Shown: positions 1 to 10,795, numbered from the stretch's first letter. The stretch is DNA of 64,000 nt from Rhizophagus clarus (GCA_015698045.1 BLAL01000189.1:310001-374000); one strand, 5' to 3'. Numbers and translations: made by a program. The notes: generated from the sequence alone by a model not told the origin.

Positions 1-571
1 ATATTATACAAAAAAATATTATAAAAAAAATTCACTACTCTTTACATAAATTTACAATTAATGTTCACTTGTTTGCTTGTTTTCATTTCATTATATCTAT
101 TTAATTTGAAAGAAAGTAAAATGTTAGTAATAAAAGTGTTAATATGAATATTAGTAGAAGTGTTAGCAAAAGAAAAGGAACATTAATAAAAAAATTTTTA
201 CATTAGAAAGTATTAGTATTAATGTTAGTATGAAAGTTAGTAGAAGTAGAAAAGGAACGTCAATAAAAAAAAAATATAAAATATAAGTATTAATGTTAGT
301 GTTAATGTTAGTAGAAGTGTTAGTAAAAGTAAGAAATAAAAAATGTTTAACAGTAGAACATTGTTAGTAGGAACGTTAGTAGGAGGAAACACATTAGAAA
401 AAAATATTAGTAAGAGTGTTAACAGGATGGAAAAAGAAATTTCAACAAAAAATGTACCTTTGTATTTATTTTTTAGAAAAACCAATAAAGTAAAAAACTC
501 GATAGTAGAACATTGTTTAGGACATTAGTGAGAAGAAATACATTGGAAAAATATATTAATAAGAGTGTTAA

Positions 572-993
572 GAATAACATAATAATGGGAAAAGAAATTT
601 CAACAAAAAATATACCTTTATCTTTATTTTTTAGACAAAAACAATAAAGTAAAAATTTGAGAGAGAGAGAAAAAAGTTTTGAAAAAAAAAAACGATAAAT
701 AAATAATTAAATCGTGATCGTGCAATCACATGATCAACAAAATTATTAATTTTTATTGGTTATTTGGGTAATATTATGAATAACATAATAATGGGAAAAG
801 AAATTTCAACAAAAAATATACCTTTATCTTTATTTTTTAGACAAAACAATAAAGTAAAAATTTGAGAGAGAGAGAAAAAGTTTTTAAAAAAAAAAAAAAA
901 AAAAAATACGATAAATAAATAATTAAATCATGATCGTGCAATCACATGATCAACAAAATTATCAATTTTTATTGGTTATTTGGGTAATATTAT
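572..993 (+). repeat. Tandem duplication of a ~206-bp unit inside copy A
   Basis: The unit beginning GAATAACATAATAATGGG at 572 recurs at 778 and runs through an A-rich stretch to GGGTAATATTAT. Copy B has a single unit after the LINE (60242 onward), so the duplication arose in copy A or was lost from B. The first unit also contains the sequence equivalent to the LINE target site. Confidence 0.9.
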
Positions 994-1259
994 ATTCAGC
1001 CACATTAGCCACAAAATTGGTCACCTATCGAATGCACAAGTCAATATTAGCGAAGAAGCACAAACTTGATTATTCACTATTCGTGCTCAACTTGAGTTGA
1101 TAAAATTATTAAAAAATCACTAATTTTATTAAATTTATCAGAATTTTTATACCTAATTAAAGATGATTAAATTAAGTTTTACTACCGATTTCATTATAAT
1201 GTTACCAACTTTTTTGTTAATCTTGGATATTTTATTTTGAATTTAAATTGTTCGCTTTG

Positions 1260-1291
1260 AACTCGAGTTGAACTCAAGTTCAACTCGAGTT
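1260..1291. repeat. Near-perfect palindrome, 15-bp arms
   Basis: Arms reading AACTCGAGTTGAACT and its reverse complement are separated by only CA. In copy B (near 60958-60990) the same palindrome has lost its CpGs through C-to-T and G-to-A changes. No function is visible. Confidence 0.85.
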
Positions 1292-1812
1292 TAACTCGTT
1301 TGCTCAAGATCTTTGTGTAATGTATTATAGATCTGTAATTGTTTTATTTGTAGTCTATAATTGGCAAAAGCTTATTATAAACCAAAATAAAAAATACTAT
1401 TTATTTACATATCTGTATTATTAGATTTTACCTTTTTTAGATTTGATATATAATTAAAAAGAAGACCTTTATCTTGATATTTTGGAATCACAATCATAAC
1501 AATTGAGTTTAGGTCGAGTTTAACTTGTTCATTGTAATTGATTGTATTGTAGATCCATATCTGTATTATAATTAATATAAAGAAGACAGATCATAACAAT
1601 CATGACATATTTGAGAAATTAGAACAATTTACGTAAATGTTCTTGAAGGGTAATTAATATAATAATACAAGGTGATAAAAAATTGTTTTTAAAAAGAGAT
1701 TTCATCTTTTTTTTTTCTTACAATAAATTTGTTGTCGTTATTTCTATTATATATTCTTTTTCTTAAAATTTGTTGCTGTTATTTTTTATTATTATATATT
1801 CTTTTTCTTAAA

Positions 1813-2635
1813 ATGCCCGCAAATTGGACTGATGCAATAACTGAATATTTAATAAGATATAGGAGGTAAAAAATTAAATGAAAACTAATAAATAACTTTG
1901 ATCATATTCTAGTTTTTTTTTCTTTTACGTTTCCTGATCTAAAAATTAAATAAATAATGTAAAAGAGAAGGAACAACTACTACTATGACATACCCAGGAG
2001 GGACCGCTCCGAATTTTGGGAGAGCCTAGCTCGAAGAATTCGGAGACGGTTCCACGTGAGGTTCACTGGCCAACAGGTAGAAAGAAAGTGGAGAAACTTG
2101 GTCAGGAATTTTAATGTTAGTAAAATAATAATAAATCATAAAAAAAAAATAAAAAAAAATAAAAAATTAATAGTATTAACATTTTTAGAATTTCTGTGAA
2201 TGGAGGAATGGTGCGCAAAATGAAAGGTGGTCCCAAGAAGGAGAAAGATATTATAGGCAGTTCCGCACAAGGTTTTGGGACAGACCTGGTAATTATTAAG
2301 AATTTTTTTAATTTATATTTAAGTTATTTAAGTTCTAAATTTATATATATTTCTTAGGGAACCACCACAGTCGTAGGCGGTGTAGAAACACTGCGCATCG
2401 GCGGCCTCAGAATCCGTAAATTATATTTTTTTATTTTTATTTTTTTTTTATTTTGTATTTTTTATATTTTATTTTTATTTTTATTTTTTATTTATATTTT
2501 TATATTTTTATTATTTTTATTTTTTTATTTTTATTTTTATTTTTATTTTTATTTTTATTTTTATTTTTATTGACAAGACGAAGAAAAATACAAAGAGATT
2601 TACAACGAATACTCAAACGAGTTAGTCTGCAGTAA
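1813..2635 (+). CDS. MYB/SANT-like DNA-binding domain protein, 4-5 exons
   Basis: I assembled this gene from splice signals and reading frame. Exon 1 is 1813-1865 (starts MPANWTDAITEYL), exon 2 is 1968-2115, exon 3 is 2189-2288 and exon 4 starts at 2358. Donors are GTAAAA, GTTAGT and GTAATT, and all acceptors end in AG. The joined protein reads through helices rich in W, R and F (for example RRFHVRFTGQQVERKWRNL and ERYYRQFRTRFWDRP), the pattern of trihelix/MYB-SANT-like domains that bind DNA in the nucleus or derive from transposases. Two ends are possible. A stop in exon 4 at 2417-2419 gives 120 residues. Alternatively, a donor at 2416 spliced to 2578 adds a basic tail ending at 2635 and gives 138 residues. 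Both keep frame. The exon 2 acceptor could also be at 1971. Exon 1 and the start of exon 2 are duplicated in copy B, where the gene is broken. Host gene versus transposon-derived gene is open. Confidence 0.7.
2416..2577 (+). other. Candidate fourth intron with (TTTTTA)n tract
   Basis: GTAAAT at 2416 could be a donor and ACAAG ending at 2577 an acceptor. Between them lies an almost pure T/A tract with a TTTTTA microsatellite at about 2517-2570. Splicing keeps the MYB/SANT frame open into a basic tail. If it is not spliced, this is the 3' UTR. Confidence 0.4.
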
Positions 2636-3960
2636 AGTTTTGGCTAGATATCCATAACCAACTACGGATATGACAAAGCTAAACTATGATACTGGCTCCC
2701 GACAGATGACCCAATTAACATTTACCACGTCCTCTACAAACCCCGCTGTATAGATACAACGCATGTAAAATCCCCTTACAGTCCTGTGCATTAAAGCACC
2801 TTACCTCTTCCGAAGAAGCTTCATCGAGTAGACTATGCTGGATCTTAGATCCCAATTTTCTATTAAGGAAGAAAAATTGTAACAACCTATCACCACCAGC
2901 ACCACCAACAAAAAGAAAAAAAATGTAATAATTCAACTGTAACTAAGGTTGTTAAAAATTATAATATCTAGGCTAGGGAAATAAGATATGCAGCCGAGAC
3001 TCAAAGAGTTACTCGAAGTGTTATTTAAAAAAAAAAGGCTACAAAGCAAAAGCCTAATAAAATAAAAATTAAAAACAAAAACAAAAACAAATTACAAAAA
3101 AAAAAAAAAAAAAAACATAAAATTTCTAGGGATTGTAAAAAAAAAAGGAATTTAATTATAAATAAACCTAGAAATGTTTCAAAGGAGTGTGATGTATAAT
3201 TAGCCATCCTCTGTTGCCAAAAGATGTAAGAAGTCTGGAACTAGTCTTGACTTTTAGAGACAGCTAGTACCGTAGGGACCTTTCTCCATCAATATAAAGT
3301 CGCCATGGTATCAAGTGAATCATCCGTCTACACTACTCAAGATAGAGACGCGTCTAGACTTCTGTAGTAATATCCTGATAAAGAATGAAACTGCGCAACT
3401 TGTGTACTCTACTAAGACAGAGCGAATCATCGCCTCAATGAGACCAGAGCAAATCATCCCTTAGTATTATCTGACGAATCAAAAAATTCCAAATGTTAGG
3501 CTGCAGATTATTCTATAATTGAACCAAACAAAAGGCCCCTTATGTTTGGTCATGTGACAGGCCAATCATTAGATGGGGGTAAACCAAAAAGTATTTTTTC
3601 GCAAGAACGCCTAAAAAAAAGGCAAGGAAAAAATAAAAGTGCAAAGCGCTTGAGTCGAAAACTTGTTTAATAGATGAGTCGTAGGTTGGGTAAATCCCCA
3701 TAGTGTATTTTCGCCTAGCCTCAGTCCGTAGTATAGTTTTCTTCCCAAATATATTATCTCAGTTACTTTGTTGCCACTGCTGCCACCGACAAAGGAATAT
3801 TGAGAACTTGAGAAATCCTGAAAATATTCGTTTAGCACATATGACAACCAAGTCCAGTGCTTTAAAATGTATTTTTAAATAAAGGAGGGAGGGTGTAGGG
3901 ACCATTGGCCTTCTAACAGTCAACCTACGGGAAAAAAATAAAAAATATTTTTTCAATAAA
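2636..3960. other. Unassigned GC-richer block, no recognisable gene
   Basis: Base composition is visibly less AT-rich than the surroundings, which suggests former coding or element sequence. On the + strand a frame without an ATG is open from 2719 to 2928. It ends in a proline-rich then basic tail (SPPAPPTKRKKM), like a C-terminal exon with a nuclear-localisation-type motif. It could be a 3' exon of the MYB/SANT gene or of another gene. From 3200 to 3960 I see no long frame. The string TAGGGACC occurs near both ends (about 3272 and 3896), but I could not establish terminal repeats. Confidence 0.35.
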
Positions 3961-4600
3961 AAATGGTCATGACGGTTTCAGGTTTTATTATTTTTATTAT
4001 TATTATTTTTTATTTTTTATTATCTTTTATTATTATTATTTTTTATTAAATATATATATATATTATATAGTCATCTAATTATTATTTTAATATTTTTACT
4101 ATTTTATAATTTGATTTAATATCGGCCTATATTCAACTGAAATTAAAAAATTCGACCTCAATTATAAGTAATTAAAGCTTATTATAATAAATTGCTTTTA
4201 TTCAATAAACATTCATTTTTTTTTTATTAAAGTATTAATTAAATAAACAATCTGTCGTCATATATTATATAATATATTGTAATGATGAAATGTCCCCAAT
4301 AAATTTTTAAAAAAGGTACATTTAGGCGTGACAGATCTAATACCGCTGATTCTTCCAAAATGTTACTAAAGTCTTTCCATAGATCAAATTGAGAGTACTA
4401 ATCTATCAATTTACAATATAAAATCTTGAAATAATCTTTTATATTTTCAAAATACGTGATCAAACTCATTTTTGCTAAACTGCCAAAACCTTTTGGCGTT
4501 TACATGCAATAGTTTTGGCATTTTAATTTAATTTGACGATCATTGATTATCATGATCAATCTATTTTTACAGTTTTCTAAACCATAATTTTTTTTTTATT
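3961..4600. other. AT-rich intergenic DNA
   Basis: Poly(T/A) microsatellite-like DNA followed by about 500 bases without a frame, motif or repeat that I can name. Confidence 0.6.
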
Positions 4601-5160
4601 TTTTTTAGGTTGCTGGACTCCCGGACTTGGAATGTAAGTTGGAAGGGGTGGAGGGAATTTTTTTTTAATATTAAAGAAACATTACTAACGTTTCTTTCTT
4701 TATTTTTTTTAGGTTGCCAGCTTTCTTGGACGAACCAGACTTAGGAAATGTAAGTTGGAAAGGGTGGTGATTTTTTTTTAATATTAAAGAAACATTACTA
4801 ACGTTTCTTTCTTTATTTTTTTTAGGTTGCCGGCCTTCTTGAACGAACCAGACTTAGGAATGTAAGTTAGAAAGGGCGGGGGATTTTTTTTTAATATTAA
4901 AGAAACGTTACTAATGTTTCTTTCTTTATTTTTTTTAGGTTGCCGGCCTTCTTGGACGAACCAGACTTGGGAATGTAAGTTGGAAAGGGTGGTGATTTTT
5001 TTTAATGTTAAAGAAACGTTACTAACATTTCTTTCTTTATTTTTTTCAGATTGCTGGACTCTGGACTTGAAATGTAAGGAGAGAGGGAGGGATATTTTTT
5101 GAATATTAAAGAAACAGTTTAACGTTTCTTTTATTTATTTTAGGTTGCAGTTTTCCTTGT
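4601..5160 (+). repeat. Tandem array of intron + microexon units (5-6 copies, 94-113 bp)
   Basis: Each unit holds a T-rich tract ending in AG, a short GC-rich segment starting GTTGC, then GTAAGT, then a purine-rich stretch and AAAGAAAC-ATTACTAAC-GTTTCTTT. The GC-rich segments are 4609-4633 (25 nt), 4713-4749 (37), 4826-4861 (36), 4939-4974 (36), 5050-5073 (24) and one from 5144. The intervening stretches (70-79 nt) have everything a spliceosomal intron needs: donor GTAAGT in four and GTAAGG in one, branch motif TACTAAC or TACTAAT, a pyrimidine tract and AG. The branch motif lies in the loop of an 8-bp perfect or near-perfect stem. If spliced, one frame stays open across four microexons and stops in the fifth. 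No start codon or clear gene is attached. Related degenerate arrays occur elsewhere in the window. Confidence 0.8.
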
Positions 5161-5475
5161 TCCTCTTGATCCTAACGTGATCACGATTAAAAAAAGTTTG
5201 AGCAAACTTTTCTTAAAATTGTATTATAAATAACTGTAACTTTTTTATTAATTTATTGTAATAAAATACGTAATAAAATAAAAATATTAACAATAATAAT
5301 TATACTTTTAAACACTTTACAAAAAATTTATAAACTTGATAATGCATTCAATAAATAAGACAATAAAAATTTTTTAACTACATTAAACGAATTAAAAATT
5401 TCTAAAAAGAAAAATCTATAAAGAAAGTAAACTCTAAAAAATTTCTTAATACGTTATATAATATGAAATCTAACG
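5161..5475. other. AT-rich intergenic DNA
   Basis: Low-complexity A/T sequence with nothing I can support as a gene or element. Confidence 0.6.
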
Positions 5476-5712
5476 TATTAAAATTTGTATCACATATCAG
5501 GTACCCGATATGTGTAAGATAGAACTGTGCCCAATATATATTAAATAACATATCAGTGACCAATAGTTTAGATATCGGGGTCTTGGTAATTAGGCATATT
5601 TTGAAGTGTAATAAATCAGGTACCCGATATGTAAAAATACCCGATATTTATCTGATTAGCCGCTGATATATAAGTTCCTGATATGTACCTGATAGAATTG
5701 ATTTTGACCAGT
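5476..5712 (-). repeat. Palindrome-rich element with GATATGTACCCGAT-type repeats, copy 1
   Basis: Contains repeated short palindromic strings such as ATCAGGTACCCGATATGT. The end reading CTGATAGAATTGATTTTGACCAGTG at about 5688-5712 matches, inverted, the start of the copy at 53047-53460. This defines a shared terminus and a dispersed family. The other end is not sharply defined. There is no coding sequence. Confidence 0.6.
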
Positions 5713-6381
5713 GATATATCATCACTGGTGGTCAACACCAGTATCATGTAATTTTATTTGTCATCCATATTACACCCCTTCCTTTTTTATTTTTTTATAA
5801 GTATTTTAAGAACTTAGAATTTTTTTCATGCTAAAAATTCTATTCGTCACATATTATCCGTCACATTCCTATTTTTTTTATAATTTTGGCCAAAATATTA
5901 AAATTATTATATTAGAACTTTGTAATACACAGAATATTCATTTTAAGGGGTCGTCTAAAGCGGGGGTAAATCACTCAATTTATACAGATTTTTGGCCCAC
6001 ATTACGGCATTAAGAAATTGCGAATGTGACAAATAGTGGTGTGATATATAGGATTTTATTAACCGAAAAATTTTTAAGTCGCCAGAATACTTAATAAAAA
6101 TGAAAGAATAGAGGGGTATGACACAGGTGACAAATATTTTACTATGATCATGTGATTTGCTCCCACTTTAGACATCCTCCATTTTAGGCAATACCTATTT
6201 CACAAAATTTTTTTTCCTCATTTTTGGAAATTACTTTACCTGGAATTTTATGTAATATTAATTTCTAAAAAAGGATATTTTTTATGCAGATCATATAATT
6301 CTGGCCAGAATTATAAAATTACAATAAAATCATGTGATATTGGTACTCATCACTAATGGTGTTAAATAGCAAACCTCTTAT
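5713..6381 (-). mobile_element. MITE-like element, copy 1 (interrupted by a nested element)
   Basis: Ends contain a subterminal palindrome (ATCATCACTGGTGGT on the left, CACTAATGGTGTT on the right) and then a shared stretch (ACCAGTATCATGTAATTTTA and its inverse). The sequence aligns along its length, inverted, with 17836-18258, except for one 234-bp insertion at 5946-6179. It has no coding capacity and is probably a non-autonomous DNA transposon. Outer boundaries are approximate. Confidence 0.7.
5946..6179. mobile_element. Nested 234-bp MITE with 7-bp target duplication
   Basis: Inverted ends GGGGTCGTCTAAAGCGGGGG and GGAGGATGTCTAAAGTGGGA (the latter read on the minus strand) are flanked by CATTTTA at 5939-5945 and 6180-6186. 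The related element at 17836-18258 lacks this insertion, which gives the empty site. Internal sequence near the right end resembles the host MITE family, so the two families may be related. Confidence 0.82.
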
Positions 6382-6509
6382 TAAAAATGTAATATTTTTT
6401 ATTTGCTTAATTACTGATCTGGCTAAGATCAGCACTATTTTATATATAAAAAAAGGTTAAATTTAACGAATTTGCAATAAATATGAAAATTCTAAAAAGG
6501 ATATCTCAT

Positions 6510-9500
6510 AAACTATGCACTAGCTTAAAATGAAAGTCACATGATATATAAAGAAAAACCTGAAAATCAGGAAAATAAAAAAAAATTATATATCGATTTA
6601 AAATAACTCTCCAATTTCCTTTATCGAAATATGCTCTGCAACTTCTATTGTCTGAAGTGCCATTGCATGTTTCCAACCTTGTGAAAATGAAGTAATCCAA
6701 TTGGCAATAGTAGATTCCTTTGGCACCTTGTTCTCTTCTATTTTTTCTTTTTGTACTAGTTACATCAGTTCACTTCGCATTTCTGCAGCTGTTATTTTTT
6801 TTCTTGGGTTAGCAGTACCTGCATGAAACATTATTTCAAGAAGATTCTTGATGTGTATAGGTATTTGTTTTACTGGTTCTCTAGTTTTTTGATTTTATTG
6901 TAATGTCCAACCAGAAATAAAAATCTCCCAACTAAATCAAAAATACTTGTTAGTAAATAGATGATAGGGGGACTATGATGAAACTGTAATGATAATGATA
7001 AAAGTGAAAAAAAATGAAGGAAGAGAATAAGAGAGAATACCTTTTACATTCCAGATCTATTTCCACTTCTGTTTCATTTATTGAATCAACATCTGTAATT
7101 TCCTGCATTATATATATAATTAGTATATTTATGATTTTTTTATTTACCAATCAGAGTTATCTTATGACTAACTTACTAATTCATTCATTTTATTTTCTAA
7201 ATTTTCAATAGCATCAGTATCTAAAATAAAAATAAATCAATTAGATCACCTAATTCAAAAATTAATTTTTAATACCTTAATGATCAATCCTTGGTATATT
7301 CCAAGATTTTTGTGGCTTTGAATTGAATGTTTTAAAATAATGGGATCTGGTTTAACAATAGTTCAATTTTTAACAATTTTTTGGATTTTACTGGGTGAAA
7401 ATTTGTTTAGCTCGCCAAATTTTGGTAAGAATCGTGTGTAAATATATCCAGCTTCTTTACCATCATATACTCAAGTAAATTCATTTTAATTTCAGATTCC
7501 TGTAATAGTTCCTATTTTTTGTTTTTCTTTTATAAATTTAAAAAAAAAATGTTATTTTATTTTTAAAATTGCAATACAATAAAATAAAATTTACCTTAAT
7601 CTTGATTAGGTTGAAGATTTGCTATGTAAGTACCAGATAGACCTTTAATTACCATTTCAATATCTTCATCAGAAGCAATTTCATAATCAAGTTTAACATA
7701 ACGTTTGATTGCATGTGTAATCTTAGTAGATAAATAATTCTTAATTATATATGAATTTTAGATCAGAAATCAAAGGTAATAACTAAAAATATCCTTACTT
7801 GTGCATGATGAGAATCAATGGTATATTTCATCTCACCAGCCTCTAGAAAAATCCATCTATTAATACTGACATCATATCATTCTTTCCAATGGGATAATAT
7901 TATCATCAATTCTGTATATGATAGTGTCCTCCATTATCAAATATAATAGTTATATATTTAGGTTTTTTTTTGAGTGTTTCTAATACCTCATGAAGTGATG
8001 ATGTCGTAAACCAAGCATCTTGCTTGGTATCTTCACTCCAGTAATCATAAGCATTAATATTTAGATTATTAGTATTTTGATCTTTAGTATATAGTAAAAT
8101 AGTATGCAAAGTCCATCTACGCTTTTCAAACCACTCATCCTTTGTTTCTCTTGCTTTTTTAGGATTAATTTGCATTTTATAATCCACAATCATCAAAGCT
8201 TCATCATCATCAAGCTGAGAGAGAATAGCAGGCAATTATGCATTTAGATAAATTTTACGAGCATGATGTGACATAAATACAATCAATTGTTTTTGGTAAC
8301 CATCAAGATTTTCATGTTGATCTAATGGCAAATATCTTTTTAAATTTTTAAAAAAAATAAATAGATTCTTACAATTAACATAAGTATTGGAATGTATTTC
8401 TTCACAATCACCAAAAGCATGTCATAGGCAATGTATCAAACAAGAATTATGAATTGCAATTCCATCTTGTAATACATTCAATCGCTTTGAATAATCTCTT
8501 CTAAGATAGTGTCATAAATTTTGGGCACCATCATTCAATTCATTCTATTATAAAGAAGTTTGAGATGAATTCAATATTATCAATTATTAAAATTATCAAG
8601 AACTTACATAAAGTAATAGGTTTGTAATATTGATATTTATAAATTCTTCAATATTTGCAAATACTTGATATTTACATTCATTACACTTTGAACAAAGTCC
8701 ACCTAAATTTTCCTTATATACAAAGCACTTACCATTCAACTGTGTTATAAAAGATATTCTCTTCATCCCATTTGAATATTTTTCGTGAAATTGATTCCAT
8801 AAGGCTTGCTTGTGATCTTGTAAATAAAGTACAGGTAAACCACTTTTATTATCAGTTTTATAAGAACTCATATTTACATGTTCTTTTATAGAAAAGAATA
8901 ATTCAAATTGTTTCAATTGTTCAGGAGTAAATTTTGTTTGATGAAAAGTTAGTTTCTCTAGTATAGATGCTCCATAACCATTTGTACATGCATATTTACG
9001 TGATTCTAAAATGATATGTCATCCAACCTTTTAAAAATAAATTGATAAATTTTTAGTATTACTAATAATATTAGAAATTACATTGAAATTACTTACATCC
9101 AAGTTTTCTTGTAATTCATTATAGGTAAAATCATCTGCAATAATTGAAAGTATTTTACACTTTCCATCAAAATTTTTTTTATTGTCTTTTAATGCATGGT
9201 CAAAGCATTGTCAAAAGGTCTAAGTTGAATTTTTAATAAGAATTCCTATTTGATATAATTGAGTAAGTAATGCATAATCTTGTTTTTGATTGCTGAATTT
9301 TAACCAAAATTGATACTAATAAAAGAATTTGTAATTATTTTTTATATAGAAATATTTGCAAGAAATATTTGCAAGTAATATTTTCTATATCAAAATACCT
9401 GACTTATTTCATACGACTAAGGGGTTACATCATAAGCATCAGCAGTACGAAAAAAGTTTTTCACGTCACTAGTTTACGCAAATTAAATTGATAGTCTTCT

Positions 9501-10330
9501 GAGTATATTTCTTGCAATTCTTTATTTAGTTCAATTAGAGAACTTTCTTGCTTTTTCCATTTAACAAATAATTGATGCCAATTAATATTTACAATTGTTC
9601 TTCGTCTTAGATGAAAATTAAAAAGTGACTTCATAATAGAATAATTATTCCATTCTTGAGGTGAACATATTGGCGCTTTTTGTTTTTTATTTAAAGATTG
9701 AATCATATGGTTTTCAATACCAAAAAGTTAATTGCCATTGAATTTTTTTATTAAACCTGAATTTTTCCATACATTAACTGGACTCTCACCTTTGATTATA
9801 AGTTTGCATATTTGATTTTAATAAATTTCAAAAATGCATGAAGTTTCTTCGATTCTGGAAATAAATAATGCCATTATATTTCCATTATACTTATAAAGAA
9901 GTAAGAATTTATATCCTAATCTAGCATAAAACCAATCAACTCGTGATGAATATTCTACTTCATATACAAAAATTTTGATTTGTTCAAGTAAAATCAAATG
10001 AAAAACAAATGAAACATCTTTATATAATTCTTTTATTATATCTTCATTATTCCACCCCATTATTTGTATGCCAGAATAATGTGTTTTTGTTTCAAAAATC
10101 TTGGAATAAACTTCAGAAATTGCATTAGTTAGATCATTGGCAATTTTTACAATATTTTCACTTTAACACAAGTATTCTGGTAAAAAATTGTTATTTTCTT
10201 TATTGCCAATGACTATTGTTACAATAAATTCATGATCATTAAGCATTATTTTGCTTTTTGCTATACACGAATTGGAAAATAAGCTGTTTCGTTACTATCA
10301 TTTTTAAGATTGGGCAAAAGGTACCACAAA
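6510..10330 (-). pseudogene. Decayed DDE-transposase-like repetitive gene
   Basis: Protein fragments appear on the minus strand in N-to-C order from about 10300 down to 6540. They include MGWNNEDIIKELYKDV (from 10060), a stretch of about 80 residues at 9706-9461, a cysteine-bearing CSKCNECKYQVF segment at 8916-8596, a segment at 8235-7906, and C-terminal pieces read through as NWITSFSQGWKHAMALQTIE near 6700-6600. The 8235-7906 piece has an aspartate in LMIVDYKM and another in ITIIFDNGGHYH, spaced as the first two acidic residues of a DDE/RNase H-fold nuclease. I recall closely similar proteins as a multicopy family in Rhizophagus and relatives. That is memory, not a search. The frame is broken many times by stops and AT-rich gaps, some of which may be introns, so it is inactive. 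Transposase identity is inferred. Confidence 0.65.
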
Positions 10331-10580
10331 TAGCGAGAATATGATTCATAATAAAGTGTTTCAACAAGTTCTCCAAGTAAAATAAGAGAAACATTAATTT
10401 GGCAGTGTTTTATCATCATGTAATGGGCGGAAATCTGCTATGCGTGTGAGATGTAAAAAACACTTTTTTTAATTATCATTATTATCTCGCAATTTTATTA
10501 ATAACGCAGTACTGATTTTAGATAGATCAGCAATTAATTTTAATAGAATTTTTGAAAGATTATATATTACAATTAAGGTT
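10331..10580. other. Flank of the transposase-like relic
   Basis: AT-rich sequence upstream of the last recognisable fragment. It may contain the eroded N-terminal coding region, but no frame is convincing. Confidence 0.4.
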
Positions 10581-10795
10581 TTATACAGATCAAATCAGAT
10601 CAGATCAGATTTAAATCTGATCTGACAGATCCAGATTTATCAATTTCAAATCTGGATTTGAGATTCAGATATATATTTGAAATTTGAATCTGATCTGCAA
10701 ACCCAAATTTAAAATCCAGATCTGATTTGAGTTTGATCTGAATCTGATTCAAATCTGATCCAAATTTGACCAAATTCAGATTTATTTAAAATAAA
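10581..10795. repeat. AGATCTGA/GATCTGAAT-type repeat block, left
   Basis: About 200 bases of overlapping short palindromic strings (AGATCAGAT, AAATCTGATCTG, CAGATCCAGATTT). A matching block lies at 14315-14512. The two bracket the AT-rich array between them, as if they were subterminal repeats of one composite element of about 3.9 kb. Confidence 0.75.

Larger units (their letters stand above)
1..1981 (+). repeat. Segmental duplication, copy A (unoccupied copy)
   Basis: This stretch is nearly identical to 53572-54163 joined to 60241-61661 further along the window. Copy A lacks three insertions present in copy B: the LINE, a 238-bp hAT-like MITE and a pogo-like element. It may begin before base 1. 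It includes exon 1 and the start of exon 2 of the MYB/SANT-like gene. Copy A has its own private change, a tandem duplication of about 206 bp at 572-993. Differences between the copies are mostly transitions, many at CpG. Confidence 0.92.

Noticed and set aside
2715..2936. Minus-strand 73-codon frame
   Set aside because: The + strand frame over the same bases has the more protein-like proline/basic end. Neither is supported as a complete gene.
3260..3910. TAGGGACC near 3272 and 3896 as ends of an LTR or DNA element
   Set aside because: The match is only 8 bases, with no extended direct or inverted repeat and no target duplication.
10581..10795. GATC-rich block as a CRISPR or regulatory operator array
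   Set aside because: There are no unique spacers or regular repeat length, and a matching block at 14315-14512 points to a repeat-element edge.
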